Origin: Bacteroidia bacterium
GTDB lineage: Bacteria; Bacteroidota; Bacteroidia; Flavobacteriales; Flavobacteriaceae
Assembly (NCBI GenBank): GCA_030427585.1
Contig: JAUIBW010000007.1
Coordinates: 113,480-177,479 of the forward strand
DNA: 64,000 bases
Direction: 5' to 3'
How positions within the stretch are numbered: position 1 is the stretch's first letter; each line of letters begins with the position of its first letter. This document shows positions 1 through 10,354 of this stretch, one piece after another. A program made the position numbers and the translations under genes. The notes beneath the pieces are model-generated. The model saw only the letters and a program-made list of their open reading frames with translations, was not told the DNA's origin and searched no databases.

Positions 1-522
1 TGCAAATACATAGACCATAGTAATCCCAATAAAAGGAATAATCCAGTTTCTATAGTTTTTGGAATCGAAAAACAGTATTCCTAAAAAAACCAAAATGATA
101 AATCCAATACTCCAAAAATAAGCTAATGAAGCTAAGCCGATAAAGATTGATGCATTAAAAATTTTTGATTTACTATATTTTTCATTTCGCAGATGTAGGA
201 TATTTTGTAATGCCAGTAACACAAATACATTTGCTAATAAAATAGGAAAACTTGTTAGAGAATTTGGTAATATTGAGGTAAGAAAAGCATATAAAAGTAT
301 TGTAAACGTACCTTTATTGGTAAGGTTGTTTTTTTGTGCTACAAAATTAAGAGCTAGCATTGGTAAAATATACAAAAAAATACTAGCGGTCGTTAGTAAA
401 ATGTAGGTGTTTTCAATCTCAAAACCCTTTCTATAATGAGCAATACCAAATAGTATGCCCATATACAATGCCATGGCAATATAATTAATGGGTTTTGATT
501 TACTAAAAAAGCTTGATAACAC
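1..522 (-). CDS. DUF6427 family membrane protein, 3' part missing
   Basis: An open frame runs without a stop from a GTG at 522 to the left window edge (174 codons), so the C-terminal part lies outside. The product begins MLSSFFSKSKPINY and is followed by several hydrophobic segments, so it is an integral membrane protein. The N-terminal FFSKSKPIN motif is what I remember of the flavobacterial DUF6427 family, which commonly lies beside a DUF6341 gene and purD, as here. GTG is chosen because it sets the family N-terminus; the next in-frame ATG would remove the motif. Its function is not known. It is divergent from the DUF6341 gene. Confidence 0.75.
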   Translation of the reverse strand, partial: MLSSFFSKSKPINYIAMALYMGILFGIAHYRKGFEIENTYILLTTASIFLYILPMLALNFVAQKNNLTNKGTFTILLYAFLTSILPNSLTSFPILLANVFVLLALQNILHLRNEKYSKSKIFNASIFIGLASLAYFWSIGFIILVFLGILFFDSKNYRNWIIPFIGITMVYVFA

Positions 523-543
523 TACTATTTTTTATATTTTTGC
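513..543 (+). promoter_or_regulatory. Predicted Bacteroidota-type promoter for the DUF6341 gene
   Basis: A TTG at 513-515 is followed after 19 bases by TATTTTTGC at 535-543, which fits the Bacteroidota -33/-7 pattern TTG-N19-TAnnTTTG. It points towards the gene starting at 650, implying a leader of about 100 bases, and overlaps the start of the divergent DUF6427 gene. Confidence 0.45.
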
Positions 544-649
544 ACCAGACAATAGTATACATATTGTCTTTAGATATTATTGAACTAATTTATAAAAAGT
601 TTTTAGTTTACCTCTTTAGACTTTTTACAAAGAAAATATTGAACAAGTT

Positions 650-880
650 ATGAAAGATTTTTTTGAAGCAATAGAATCCCTTTTTGTAGACATATTATTT
701 ATTCCTTTTGATTGGTTTAGAGCATTAGAGTTAGAAAACTGGTTTGGTGCTAATATGCTTAATTGGGCGTTTATGTTTATTGGTTTTGGTGCTTTTATAT
801 ATTGGATGAAGGAATTAAAGAAATTTAATGATAATGATGAGGAGAATAGAGATCCTACTGCACATTCTTTTTTAAACTAA
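650..880 (+). CDS. DUF6341 family small membrane protein
   Basis: A 76-residue protein with an acidic, aromatic N-terminal half (MKDFFEAIESLFVD), one predicted membrane segment around residues 35-54, and a polar tail (KKFNDNDEENRDPTAHSF). I recognise this as the small flavobacterial DUF6341 family, usually found between DUF6427 and purD. Its role is unknown; a single-pass inner-membrane protein is the inference. It starts at ATG 650 after an A-rich leader and ends in front of a strong hairpin terminator. The full family length appears to be present. Confidence 0.8.
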   Translation: MKDFFEAIESLFVDILFIPFDWFRALELENWFGANMLNWAFMFIGFGAFIYWMKELKKFNDNDEENRDPTAHSFLN

Positions 881-931
881 ACCCCTGTATCAATAAGTAA
901 TTCTTAAGATTTCTTAAGTATTTTAAATATT

Positions 932-971
932 AAAAAAGGGATTTGATTTCTGGAAATCAAATCCCTTTTTT
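932..971. terminator. Bidirectional rho-independent terminator
   Basis: Arms 932-950 and 953-971 are perfect reverse complements (19 bp) with a two-base loop. The arms begin with six A and end with six T, so the hairpin can stop transcription from both convergent genes, DUF6341 (+) and purD (-). Confidence 0.9.
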
Positions 972-994
972 AATCGTCTTATAAGAAATGCTTG

Positions 995-2266
995 TTATAA
1001 ATCGAATCCCAGATCTTTTCTATAATACATTTTATCAAAATTAAGTTTTTCTATACTTTGATATGATGCTTTAATCGCCTTTCTAAAATCTTCATTTAAT
1101 GAGGTTATAGCCATTACTCTACCCCCGCTAGTAACTATTTTGCTACCCTCAAGAGATGTACCTGCATGAAAAACAATAGAATCTGTAATCGTATCTATTC
1201 CTGTAATCTCTTTTCCTTTTTCATAAGCCTCTGGATATCCTCCAGAAACAGTTACTATAGCAGCAGCACTTCGTTTATCCAACTCAAGATTGACCTTATC
1301 CAGTGATTGATTCCCTACATGCTGAAATAATTCTACTAAATCTGTCTTTACCCTTGGCAGAACTGCCTCAGTTTCTGGATCACCCATACGCACATTATAT
1401 TCAATTACTTTTGGGTCATCCCCTACTTTAATAAGTCCTATAAAAATAAAACCTTTATAATCTATATTTTCTTTTTCCAGTCCTTGTACAGTAGGTTTAA
1501 TAATACGCTCTTCGATTTTAGTCATAAATGCATCATCTACAAAAGGAACTGGTGAGATAGCACCCATACCTCCTGTATTTAACCCTGTATCTCCTTCTCC
1601 AATACGCTTGTAGTCTTTGGCTGTTGGTAAGGTTAAATAATTTTTGCCGTCAGTAAGCACAAAAACACTAAGCTCTATCCCATCAAGAAATTCTTCGATC
1701 ACAACTTTCTCACTAGCTGCACCAAATTTTTTGTTGGTTAGCATGTTTTCAAGTTCAGCTTTTGCCTCATCTATGTCCTGAAGAATTAATACACCCTTCC
1801 CTGCTGCCAAACCATCTGCTTTTAAAACATAAGGTGCTTGTAAAGTTTCTAAAAATTGCTTTCCATCATCAATAGTAGCAGCTGTAAAACTTTGATAAGC
1901 CGCTGTAGGGATACTGTGTCTAATTAAAAATTCTTTGGCATATTCTTTACTTCCTTCTAATTGTGCCCCTTCTTTAGATGGACCAATAACTACAACATTT
2001 TTCAATTGGTTATCTTTAGCAAAATAATCACTTATTCCTCTTACCAATGGGTCTTCTGGGCCAACTACAACCATTTCAATGTTCTCCCGTAACACTACAT
2101 CTTTGATCGCAGGAAAATCTGTAACCTCAATAGCTACATTAGTAGCTATACTAGCAGTTCCTGCATTACCGGGTGCGACAAATAAGGTGTCACAAATCGG
2201 ACTTTGTATAATTTTATAAGCAAATGTATGTTCTCTACCTCCTGATCCGAGTACTAAAATATTCAT
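995..2266 (-). CDS. purD: Phosphoribosylamine--glycine ligase (GAR synthetase)
   Basis: Catalyses ATP-dependent joining of 5-phosphoribosylamine and glycine, the second step of purine synthesis, in the cytoplasm. At 423 residues it has normal family length. The N-terminus shows the family signature NILVLGSGGREHTFAYK. The ATP-grasp core includes VLKADGLAAGKGV (about 146-158) and the metal/ATP-binding segment EYNVRMGDPETEAVLPR (about 291-307). ATG 2266 places the nucleotide-binding loop at the very N-terminus. It is convergent with the DUF6341 gene and separated from the polysaccharide locus by 157 bases or more, so it is probably transcribed independently. Nothing unusual was seen. Confidence 0.97.
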   Translation of the reverse strand: MNILVLGSGGREHTFAYKIIQSPICDTLFVAPGNAGTASIATNVAIEVTDFPAIKDVVLRENIEMVVVGPEDPLVRGISDYFAKDNQLKNVVVIGPSKEGAQLEGSKEYAKEFLIRHSIPTAAYQSFTAATIDDGKQFLETLQAPYVLKADGLAAGKGVLILQDIDEAKAELENMLTNKKFGAASEKVVIEEFLDGIELSVFVLTDGKNYLTLPTAKDYKRIGEGDTGLNTGGMGAISPVPFVDDAFMTKIEERIIKPTVQGLEKENIDYKGFIFIGLIKVGDDPKVIEYNVRMGDPETEAVLPRVKTDLVELFQHVGNQSLDKVNLELDKRSAAAIVTVSGGYPEAYEKGKEITGIDTITDSIVFHAGTSLEGSKIVTSGGRVMAITSLNEDFRKAIKASYQSIEKLNFDKMYYRKDLGFDL

Positions 2267-2423
2267 GATGTATTATGGCTTGTTTTTATGGCCTCAAAAA
2301 TAGTTTATTCGTAGTTGTATAGCTAATTCTTTATAGATAAAAACTCATGATTTTTTTATGTGCTCCTCAAATTAAAACGATACTGCATCCAATAATCAGA
2401 TACTGTGATATCCTATTTTAATT

Positions 2424-3680
2424 TTATTCACTACTATCATTGCGAATAATCCTACTACTTAAAATACTTCTCTTTTTTAAAAGCAAAGGGGTAACAATAG
2501 AGAAGAATACAATACCATTAAATCGAACTAACATAGATTCGAACATTAATGATATAAAAAGAATCAAAAAGACCGAAAGTTCATTTCGACTCCTTTTCAT
2601 ACGCATTGCCAAAACAACAAAAATGCAAACTAGAATACCAAACCCCACAATACCTGTTTGTAAATACGTTTGTAGAAACTGATTGTGTGCATTATACTTA
2701 CTCTTGTAGTTAGGAATGTAATCTAATTCTTTATATTTTTCAACCAAAACATCGTTTGCATCTCCAACTCCATAACCAAATATAGGGGCATCTTTGATCA
2801 ATTTGATACTAGCATCCCATGCCAACAGTCTTGATTTTTCTGATGCTGTGGTATCACAATATTCTCTTACATTACTAAAATCTTTTATTTTGAAATAAAA
2901 ATCAAATACCCTTGGGTTATTTAAAAACAATAATAATCCCATCAAAAAAATAATAGTCATGGTATATTTCTTTTGTTTATCAGTAATATCAAAAATCAAT
3001 AATATCGACATTACAAACAAAATAAGATAGGCCGCGATTGAAGCCAACAAAAAAAGATACAGGAATAAAAGAATAACTACTGCTAGTTGTATTCGAGATT
3101 TCAACTTGTTTTTAAGGTAATAACTTAATACCAATAATATGTATATAGAAATATAATTAGCATTAACTGATCTTGAAAATAGAGATCCTACAAAAAAGTA
3201 ATGCCAATTTTTTACAACCCCTTCTATAAATACAAGAATTTCTATACTTTCTCTTTCATCAATAATATGCCATGCTAAGCTATTACCTGCCTTAAAAACA
3301 TTAATGAAAAATGAAACAATTAGCCCCATAAGTAAAAAGTCAAATAGTTTTTTTACTGTAGCAGCATCTTCCTTAACAAATAGAAAAATTAAGGGAAATA
3401 ATAATAATGAAAGGGATCGTTGTACCAAATCGAATCCACTGATCAAATTATCAGTATAAATCAATCCCAAAGACATCACAATAAAATATAGTGGAAAAAG
3501 CAGTAATGATTTATCCAGAACAAATTTCTTTTCGGTTCTAAACATCATACCAATCCCAAAAATGATCGAAATTATAAAAAATGGAGTTGGGAGATTGATA
3601 CCCAATGGTAGCAAAAAAAAAGCAATATACAAGCTGTTCCAAAAGATCATTACAACCCAATGATCTTCTTTATAAAACAT
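2424..3680 (-). CDS. O-antigen ligase / polymerase-like membrane protein (Wzy_C family)
   Basis: A protein of about 418 residues with roughly ten hydrophobic segments. It carries the periplasmic-loop signature of the O-antigen ligase family: RLLAWDASIKLIKDAPIFGYG, then KYNAHNQFLQTYLQTGIVG, including the conserved HNQFLQ. Such proteins join or polymerise lipid-linked glycans on the periplasmic side of the inner membrane. It is the last gene of the polysaccharide locus, downstream of the UDP-xylose synthase. I prefer ATG 3680; a GTG at 3716 would add 12 residues. A second family member lies at 13885-15609, so one may act as ligase and the other in another step. Confidence 0.8.
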   Translation of the reverse strand: MFYKEDHWVVMIFWNSLYIAFFLLPLGINLPTPFFIISIIFGIGMMFRTEKKFVLDKSLLLFPLYFIVMSLGLIYTDNLISGFDLVQRSLSLLLFPLIFLFVKEDAATVKKLFDFLLMGLIVSFFINVFKAGNSLAWHIIDERESIEILVFIEGVVKNWHYFFVGSLFSRSVNANYISIYILLVLSYYLKNKLKSRIQLAVVILLFLYLFLLASIAAYLILFVMSILLIFDITDKQKKYTMTIIFLMGLLLFLNNPRVFDFYFKIKDFSNVREYCDTTASEKSRLLAWDASIKLIKDAPIFGYGVGDANDVLVEKYKELDYIPNYKSKYNAHNQFLQTYLQTGIVGFGILVCIFVVLAMRMKRSRNELSVFLILFISLMFESMLVRFNGIVFFSIVTPLLLKKRSILSSRIIRNDSSE

Positions 3681-3793
3681 GTTGGTAGCCCGGGTTATTA
3701 TGTTAACTAGTTGCACTTTTTATAAGATGTATTATGAGGTAGTTAACGATTTTTAAAGAGTTGTATTATGATAATGTATCGACAAAGAAGCTT

Positions 3794-4765
3794 TTATTGA
3801 AAATCTCTATGTTCACTCTTTTGAAGTTCTTCTTCAGAAAACCCTCTAAAATAATCCAAAGTAAATTTCATTCCTTCTGATCTACCTATTTTTGGTTGCC
3901 AATCCAAAATTTCTTTTGCTTTACTAATATCCGGTTGTCTTTGTAGAGGATCATCAATGGGTAATGGTTTGTATATAATTTTTTGATTCATTTTGGTAAG
4001 CTTTGCGATTTCTTGCGCAAAATCTTTGATTGTAATCTCATCAGGATTGCCAATATTAACAGGATATACATACTCACTAAAAAGTAATCTATAAATTCCT
4101 TCTACCAAATCATCTACATAGCAAAAGGATCGGGTTTGAGATCCATTACCAAATATAGTTAAATCCTCACCTCTTAATGCTTGCCCAATAAATGCAGGTA
4201 CTACCCGGCCATCATTTAATCGCATTCTTGGGCCATAAGTATTAAAGATACGTGCAATTCTGGTCTCTAAACCATGATAGGTATGATACGCCATTGTAAT
4301 TGATTCCTGAAAACGTTTTGCTTCATCATATACACCTCTAGGCCCAATAGCGTTAACATTACCATAATAATCTTCACTTTGTGGATGTACCAAAGGGTCA
4401 CCATAAACTTCACTAGTTGATGCAATAAGAATTCTAGCATTTTTTTCTTTTGCAAGACCTAAAAGATTATGCGTACCTAAAGATCCTACTTTTAATGTTT
4501 GAATAGGAATCTTAAGGTAATCTATAGGGCTTGCCGGAGAAGCGAAATGAAGGATATAATCTAATTTATCGGGAACATGAACAAATTTGGTCACATCATG
4601 ATGATAGAATTCAAAATGCTTTAGTTTAAACAGGTGTTCAATATTTTTCAGCGTACCTGTGATCAGGTTATCCATACCAATCACATGAAAACCTTCTTTA
4701 ATAAACCGATCACAGAGATGAGAGCCTAAAAAACCAGCTGCTCCTGTAATTAAAACTTTTTTCAA
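3794..4765 (-). CDS. uxs: UDP-glucuronate decarboxylase (UDP-xylose synthase)
   Basis: An extended short-chain dehydrogenase of 323 residues that converts UDP-glucuronate to UDP-xylose using bound NAD. It has the Rossmann motif GAAGFLG (8-14), the catalytic set Ser-118, Glu-119, Tyr-146 and Lys-150 (GVYDEAK), and the family-typical [11 protein letters not shown] segment. The preceding gene is UDP-glucose 6-dehydrogenase, which makes its substrate, so the pair forms a two-step route. The start is a TTG at 4765: an in-frame stop lies five codons upstream and the next ATG would remove the NAD-binding loop. A dTDP-glucose dehydratase is less likely given the decarboxylase-type motifs. Confidence 0.9.
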   Translation of the reverse strand: MKKVLITGAAGFLGSHLCDRFIKEGFHVIGMDNLITGTLKNIEHLFKLKHFEFYHHDVTKFVHVPDKLDYILHFASPASPIDYLKIPIQTLKVGSLGTHNLLGLAKEKNARILIASTSEVYGDPLVHPQSEDYYGNVNAIGPRGVYDEAKRFQESITMAYHTYHGLETRIARIFNTYGPRMRLNDGRVVPAFIGQALRGEDLTIFGNGSQTRSFCYVDDLVEGIYRLLFSEYVYPVNIGNPDEITIKDFAQEIAKLTKMNQKIIYKPLPIDDPLQRQPDISKAKEILDWQPKIGRSEGMKFTLDYFRGFSEEELQKSEHRDFQ

Positions 4766-4833
4766 TCTAAATAAATTTTATATCTACAAGGTAAACATTA
4801 ATAGAAATCTCTAACCATTACAAAAAAATATCG

Positions 4834-6237
4834 TTAGCTATCTCCTAATCCAATTTTATAATAAACAAAACCTATTTTTTCCATTTTTTTCTTATTCATG
4901 ATACCTCTTCCATCAAATAAGAATGCTGGTTTTTTCATTTTATGATATATTTTTTCCCAATCGTATTCTTTAAACTCATCCCATTCCGTTAAAATAGCTA
5001 TTCCATGTGTATCTTTCATTGCATCATAGGGGTTCTCAAAAACTTCTAAGTATTTTTTATTTTCTTCTAGTGATCTAGATCCAAGATAGTCTAAATCTTG
5101 ATATATTTGTTTTGTTTTTACTTTTGGATCATATACAGCAACAAACGCTTGTTCGTTCAATAAATTATCTGCTACTTTAATAGCAGCTGACTCCCGTGTA
5201 TCATTAGTGTTTTTCTTGAAGGCCCAACCTAAAAAGGCAATTTTTTTTCCTGAAACGGTATTATACAACGTACTAACTATATTATCGGAAAAACGATCTT
5301 TTTGATGCTCATTCATAATAATGACCTGTTCCCAATAATCAGCGACTTCATTTAACCCATAACTTTTTGCTATATACACGAGATTTAAAATATCTTTTTG
5401 AAAGCAAGATCCTCCAAAACCTACTGAAGCATTCAAAAATTTAGAGCCTATTCTCGAATCCATTCCAATAGCTTTAGAAACTTCTTGAACATCTGCACCT
5501 GTTTTTTCACATATTTCGGACATGGCGTTAATAGAAGAAACACGCTGTGCTAAAAAAGCATTTGCTGTTAATTTTGAAAGTTCTGAAGACCATACCTTTG
5601 TAGTCAAAATCTTTTCTTTAGGAACCCAATTCTTATATACCTCTACCAACACTTCTATAGCTTGTTTTCCTTCTATTGTAGAAGTATCTCCTCCTATTAA
5701 AACTCTATCAGGGTTTAATAAATCCTGAATAGCCGTACCCTCAGCCAGAAATTCTGGATTCGATAAGATTTGAAACTCTACTCCATTACTTGTATTATCT
5801 AAAATACTCTTTATGGCTTCGGCTGTCCGAACGGGTAATGTAGATTTTTCAACCACTATTTTATCTGATTTAGCCACTTTTGCAATTTGACGTGCACACA
5901 ACTCAATATATTTCAAATCAGCCGCCATCCCTTTTCCTTTACCATAAGTTTTGGTTGGGGTATTTACTGAAATAAAAATCATATCAGCTTTTTCAATGGC
6001 TTTATCAACCTCTATTGAAAAGTGTAAGTTTTTTCCTCGAACTTCATTTACGATATCTGCTAAACCAGGTTCAAAAACTGGGAGATTGTTAAGATTATTA
6101 TCATTCCAAGCATCTATACGAGTTTGATTGATATCTACCACTGTTACTTGTATTTCTGGGCATTTTTTTGCTATTACTGCCATAGTGGGTCCACCTACAT
6201 AACCAGCACCTATACAGCAAATGGATTTAATTTGCAT
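4834..6237 (-). CDS. ugd: UDP-glucose 6-dehydrogenase
   Basis: Oxidises UDP-glucose to UDP-glucuronate with two NAD. The 467-residue length and sequence resemble the animal-type enzymes more than the short bacterial ones. The N-terminal NAD loop is [11 protein letters not shown] (8-18). The catalytic cysteine is Cys-278 in [10 protein letters not shown], and the C-terminal UDP-binding domain contains [16 protein letters not shown]. It lies 68 bases upstream of the UDP-xylose synthase gene and downstream of the initiating sugar transferase. Use of UDP-GlcNAc as substrate cannot be excluded, but the neighbour points to UDP-glucose. Confidence 0.93.
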   Translation of the reverse strand: MQIKSICCIGAGYVGGPTMAVIAKKCPEIQVTVVDINQTRIDAWNDNNLNNLPVFEPGLADIVNEVRGKNLHFSIEVDKAIEKADMIFISVNTPTKTYGKGKGMAADLKYIELCARQIAKVAKSDKIVVEKSTLPVRTAEAIKSILDNTSNGVEFQILSNPEFLAEGTAIQDLLNPDRVLIGGDTSTIEGKQAIEVLVEVYKNWVPKEKILTTKVWSSELSKLTANAFLAQRVSSINAMSEICEKTGADVQEVSKAIGMDSRIGSKFLNASVGFGGSCFQKDILNLVYIAKSYGLNEVADYWEQVIIMNEHQKDRFSDNIVSTLYNTVSGKKIAFLGWAFKKNTNDTRESAAIKVADNLLNEQAFVAVYDPKVKTKQIYQDLDYLGSRSLEENKKYLEVFENPYDAMKDTHGIAILTEWDEFKEYDWEKIYHKMKKPAFLFDGRGIMNKKKMEKIGFVYYKIGLGDS

Positions 6238-6429
6238 ACTAAAAAATAATAAAAGATAAATTATTCCAAAACTACTGGAATTTTATGAATTACTGCTTAG
6301 ATATTGGATAAAAACTATCGCTTTATATGTCTATATAGATTAACTAATTTCGTAATACAATAAAACATATCTTAGTAACTCTGTTTATACCTCTAATTTA
6401 TACTATAGTTGTTTTCATTTAATCTATAT

Positions 6430-7800
6430 TTATACTCCTTTTGAAAACAATATGGTTGTTACTGTTTTAAATAAGATTCTTATGTCTAATGTAACTGATC
6501 TGTTCTTTATATAGTATAGATCATACTCTAATTTCCTTATAGAATCTTCTAAATTTTCGCCATATTTATACTTAACTTGTGCCCATCCTGTAATTCCAGG
6601 CTTAATTACATGCCTAACTGAATAAAAAGGATTAATCTTATCTAATTGATCTACAAATATTTTTCTTTCAGGTCTTGGACCAATAAAACTCATATCACCA
6701 TTAATTACTGAAATTATTTGAGGAAGTTCATCAATTCTAAACATTCTTAAGATCTTACCAAATGGAGTAATTCTAGAATCATTATTAGATGCCATTTTAG
6801 CTCCAGATTTTTCTGCATCTACAACCATAGATCTGAACTTATATATATTAAACTCTTTTCCTTTTTTCCCGATTCTCTTTTGAATATAAAGCAAAGGTCC
6901 TCTATTAAAAAATAGATTAAAAAAAGCCACAAAAGGGACAGCAAAAACAAAAATCAATCCTACAAAAAAACACAAAAAGATATCAATAAGTTTGGTAAAT
7001 AATTTTTGAATGTAATGAGATCTTTTATTTTTTAAATGTAAAACTTCGTAGAAATTATTTCCTAATAAATTTAATGGTAACGCCTCATAAGTTGACTCAT
7101 AAAAAGAAGTAAATGTAAAAACCTCTTTACCAAAATACATTGCTCGTGTCAAAAATCTCTCCACCTCAGGCGGCATATTTTGATAGTCTTCAATTCTAAT
7201 AATTATAGTATCAATCTTATTAATTATTTTATTCAATCGTTTAGGGTTTTTCACAAGTGTTTCATGACAAGTAGATATTCTTAATTTAACATTATAACCG
7301 TTAGAATATTTACTTCCTTCAATATGTTTAATATTATCTTCTTTTTCATTTTCAAATATCTCTTCATAGAGAAAAATAGCATTTTTTAAAGAAGGTTGCG
7401 AAATAAAAAAATTAGAGCAAATCAATCTCCAGGCAGTTAATGAAAATGGCATGAGTGCCAAAAAAGCAAGTAAGTATGGTCTACTTACTGTTGTATTAAT
7501 TAATAGAACTGTGAGAAAAAAAATAGAAAAGGTATATAACACTCCCACAATAAGAGAAAGCCTAAAAATAGTAATTGGTTTTGATGCCCTTTCCAAGTTA
7601 TATATGTCCAGTACGTAGGCAATAATAGAAAAAAGTAATACTCCTGTAATGTATATAATAAGACCATGTTGATTATAATCAAATGTACCTCTAAGCGTTC
7701 TGTTTACGAGCAAATACAAGTATAACATAACAACAGCTAAATCTCCTATGAATAAAAAGAGTTTTCTTTCTATTGTATTAAGTGTGAATACTCTATTCAT
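6430..7800 (-). CDS. Exopolysaccharide polyprenyl glycosylphosphotransferase (initiating sugar transferase)
   Basis: Transfers a sugar-1-phosphate from a nucleotide sugar to undecaprenyl phosphate, starting repeat-unit synthesis on the cytoplasmic face of the inner membrane. The 456 residues comprise four to five N-terminal membrane segments, a CoA-binding-like middle region, another membrane segment near 270-295, and the bacterial sugar transferase domain. The latter includes IYKFRSMVVDAEK, RIDELPQIISVINGDMSFIG, GPRPER and KPGITGWAQV. This is the WbaP/WcaJ architecture. The sugar it transfers cannot be read from sequence. ATG 7800 lies directly before the hydrophobic region. A 12-bp hairpin lies between this gene and the preceding glycosyltransferase gene. 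Confidence 0.92.
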   Translation of the reverse strand: MNRVFTLNTIERKLFLFIGDLAVVMLYLYLLVNRTLRGTFDYNQHGLIIYITGVLLFSIIAYVLDIYNLERASKPITIFRLSLIVGVLYTFSIFFLTVLLINTTVSRPYLLAFLALMPFSLTAWRLICSNFFISQPSLKNAIFLYEEIFENEKEDNIKHIEGSKYSNGYNVKLRISTCHETLVKNPKRLNKIINKIDTIIIRIEDYQNMPPEVERFLTRAMYFGKEVFTFTSFYESTYEALPLNLLGNNFYEVLHLKNKRSHYIQKLFTKLIDIFLCFFVGLIFVFAVPFVAFFNLFFNRGPLLYIQKRIGKKGKEFNIYKFRSMVVDAEKSGAKMASNNDSRITPFGKILRMFRIDELPQIISVINGDMSFIGPRPERKIFVDQLDKINPFYSVRHVIKPGITGWAQVKYKYGENLEDSIRKLEYDLYYIKNRSVTLDIRILFKTVTTILFSKGV

Positions 7801-7850
7801 TAATTGAGTCTTTTGATAGAATATGATATAATTATAATTCCCATAAATCC

Positions 7851-7878
7851 TAAAAGATTATTCAAAAATAATCTTTTA
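7851..7878. other. Perfect 12-bp intergenic hairpin
   Basis: TAAAAGATTATT at 7851-7862 and its exact reverse complement at 7867-7878 enclose a four-base loop (CAAA). The hairpin lies between the stop of the GT4 gene and the start of the sugar transferase on the same strand. It has only a short U run on the minus-strand transcript, so an attenuator, processing site or weak terminator is possible. Confidence 0.5.
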
Positions 7879-7915
7879 AAGCTATAAACAGAGATGATGT
7901 AACATAAATCCAATT

Positions 7916-9151
7916 CTAATTAAGGTTAGAAAATGCTTTATCATACATATCACTAATTTTTTTATAGGTACAATGGTCTAGCAGGTATTGATACCCTCTT
8001 TCTCCATAATGATCACATTCTCGTTTAGATAAACTTTTAAAATATAATATTTTTTCCTTTAATGCATCTGGATCTTCTGGTGGTACAACATATCCTGAAT
8101 TCGAATAAATAACAGGATTTTCGTTAGAACCTAAAGCTTGAATTATAGGTTTTTTTGCGTAGAAATAGTCAAAGGTTTTTAATTGGGATGTACCAAAGCT
8201 ATATATCTTAGTATCCTTTGTTCCCTTACCCATAAAAAGCACATCCATTTTTGACAAAAACAATCTTACGTATTGTTTAGGAACTCTATCCAAAAAATGA
8301 ATATTATCAAAGTCTTCTGATAGTTTTAATAACCTTTCCTTTTCAGGTCCTCCTCCCAAAATATACAAATGAACATTTTCTTCTTTAAGCTTTGAAACCA
8401 CAGAGATTATTGTATCCAAAGGGTTGGCTATCACAATTGTACCAGCATATCCGATATTAAAAGTTTTATCATCTATTTTATCTGAAAAGATATCATCTAT
8501 GTTCTCTTGTTCATCCGGTAATTCATAACCATTTGTTATCCATTTATATTTGAAGTCCTTACCGTTAAGCACTTCTGCAATATGTTTATCCGCTCTTGGA
8601 AGTACCGAAACGATTAAATCCGATTTAGAATAGGACAATTTTTCTAAATATCCCAGAAACTTCATAAAAACATTTTTCTCAGAATAGTTTCCTAATTCCA
8701 TGGCTGATAGTGGCCATAAATCTCTTATTTCAAAAATGAATTTTGATTTTGGATAAAATATTTTTTTAAATATCAATATGTTAAGAACTGGAAGTAAAGG
8801 CAGAGAAGATAAAACTATGATGTCTGGCTTAGGCACCTTCTTTCTGGAAATAAAAGGAACTATGAATAAATTGATCGAAAATATGATCCAACTTATTATA
8901 CGACCGATTCCGTGAGATTTGTGATAGACATTTCCTCTAAGGATAAGAGTTGCTATATCTTTGTTTACAAACTTATAAAGTCCTTTTATCTTATTGTGTC
9001 TATAAGGTGCATGAGAGAAAGAAGAAGTAATTAATAACGTATTATATTTTTGCGTTTCTTTTAAATGCTTTGCTATATAATAATGCCTATACCCATCTCC
9101 ATCTATATCAGGGCTGGTTATGTACTGATTAATAATCCAAATATTCTTCAT
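7916..9151 (-). CDS. Glycosyltransferase family 4 (WbuB-like)
   Basis: A 411-residue GT-B enzyme expected to add one sugar to the lipid-linked repeat unit in the cytoplasm. The N-terminus (IWIINQYITSPDIDGDGYRHYY) matches WbuB-type transferases. The C-terminal half has the nucleotide-sugar-binding segment NIGYAGTI and the donor-site region around YSNSGYVVPPEDPDAL. A hydrophobic stretch near 95-125 may attach to the membrane. Its ATG directly follows the stop codon of the 2-hydroxyglutarate oxidase gene (no spacer), so it belongs to the cassette from 13217 downwards and may transfer the sugar made by that cassette. Donor and acceptor are not known. Confidence 0.87.
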   Translation of the reverse strand: MKNIWIINQYITSPDIDGDGYRHYYIAKHLKETQKYNTLLITSSFSHAPYRHNKIKGLYKFVNKDIATLILRGNVYHKSHGIGRIISWIIFSINLFIVPFISRKKVPKPDIIVLSSLPLLPVLNILIFKKIFYPKSKFIFEIRDLWPLSAMELGNYSEKNVFMKFLGYLEKLSYSKSDLIVSVLPRADKHIAEVLNGKDFKYKWITNGYELPDEQENIDDIFSDKIDDKTFNIGYAGTIVIANPLDTIISVVSKLKEENVHLYILGGGPEKERLLKLSEDFDNIHFLDRVPKQYVRLFLSKMDVLFMGKGTKDTKIYSFGTSQLKTFDYFYAKKPIIQALGSNENPVIYSNSGYVVPPEDPDALKEKILYFKSLSKRECDHYGERGYQYLLDHCTYKKISDMYDKAFSNLN

Positions 9152-10348
9152 CTATAATGCTTGTAATACTTTCTTTGTTATCTCTTTCCCGATATTTAAT
9201 GAGGAAGTAGCTGCCGGAGAAGGTGCATTGATTATGTGAACTGCTTTTTCTGTATGCTTAATAAGGAAATCATCTACCAAACTCCCATCTTTACCACATA
9301 ATTGTGCTCTTACGCCAGATTCTCCTACTTCTAAATCTTCTTCTTTAATTTGGGGAATCAATTTCTGCAAGGATGCAACAAAAGCTTTTTTTGAAAACGA
9401 TCTATACATTTCGTACATCCCTACTTTCCAATACTTTATTGCTATTTTGATAAAACCAGAATAAGATAGACTTTCTAAAAGCTCTTTTACGTTAATATCT
9501 CTTTTTGTATATCCTTCTCTTTTAAACGCAAGTACAGCATTTGGTCCGGCATCAATTTTCCCATTAATTCTTCTGGTAAAATGTACTCCTAAAAATGGGA
9601 AACTCGGGTCGGGAACAGGGTAAATTAGATTTTTAACCAATCCTGCTTTTTCGTCCTTCAACAAATAATATTCTCCTCTAAAAGGTATTATTTTATAGTC
9701 CAAACCGACTCCATCCATTTTTGCAATCTTATCAGAATATAACCCTGCACAGTTTACAACAAAACTTGTCTCTATAGTCTGATTATTTGTTTCTATCTTG
9801 TATCCGTCATTTTCTTTTCTAAGACCAACTACCTTATTATCAAAAAAATAATTAGCTCCTTCTTCTTTGCTAATCTCAAAAAGTTTCAGGGCTACCTTTT
9901 TATAGTCAACAATTCCAGCTTGCGGAACAAAAATACCTTTTGTACCTGATACATTCGGCTCTTTTTCAAGAAGTTCTTCCTTGTTCAAAATTGTTAATCC
10001 TTTTAACCCATTTTGAACACCTCTATTATATATAGCCAGTAACTTTTCTTCTTGATCTTTACTGGTAGCTACAATGATCTTACCGCATATTTCGTGATGT
10101 ATTTCTTCTTTTTTACAGAATTCCAAAAGAAGATCGTATCCATTTTTACAATTTATAGCCTTCGCACTTCCGGGTTTGTAATAAATCCCAGAGTGAATAA
10201 CTCCACTATTATGCCCTGTCTGATGAGAGGCTATATTGTCTTCTTTTTCTAATACAGTTATTTTGAGTTTTGGATTCTTCTTTAGCAGGTTATAAGCCAC
10301 AGAAAGCCCTACTATACCTGCACCGATTACCGCAACATCATATTTCAT
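9152..10348 (-). CDS. lhgO: L-2-hydroxyglutarate oxidase
   Basis: An FAD-dependent oxidase/dehydrogenase of 398 residues, the usual length of LhgO. It converts L-2-hydroxyglutarate to 2-oxoglutarate, passing electrons to oxygen or the quinone pool. Visible are the FAD-binding loop [15 protein letters not shown] (7-21), the family segment [21 protein letters not shown] (41-61), and the C-terminal [15 protein letters not shown]. It is six bases from the aminotransferase gene and abuts the GT4 gene, so it is tightly built into the sugar cassette. That position is unusual for a metabolic repair enzyme. The inference is that it recycles 2-hydroxyglutarate made by the WlbA-like dehydrogenase at 12192-13217. 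Confidence 0.9.
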   Translation of the reverse strand: MKYDVAVIGAGIVGLSVAYNLLKKNPKLKITVLEKEDNIASHQTGHNSGVIHSGIYYKPGSAKAINCKNGYDLLLEFCKKEEIHHEICGKIIVATSKDQEEKLLAIYNRGVQNGLKGLTILNKEELLEKEPNVSGTKGIFVPQAGIVDYKKVALKLFEISKEEGANYFFDNKVVGLRKENDGYKIETNNQTIETSFVVNCAGLYSDKIAKMDGVGLDYKIIPFRGEYYLLKDEKAGLVKNLIYPVPDPSFPFLGVHFTRRINGKIDAGPNAVLAFKREGYTKRDINVKELLESLSYSGFIKIAIKYWKVGMYEMYRSFSKKAFVASLQKLIPQIKEEDLEVGESGVRAQLCGKDGSLVDDFLIKHTEKAVHIINAPSPAATSSLNIGKEITKKVLQAL

Positions 10349-10354
10349 CTTTTG

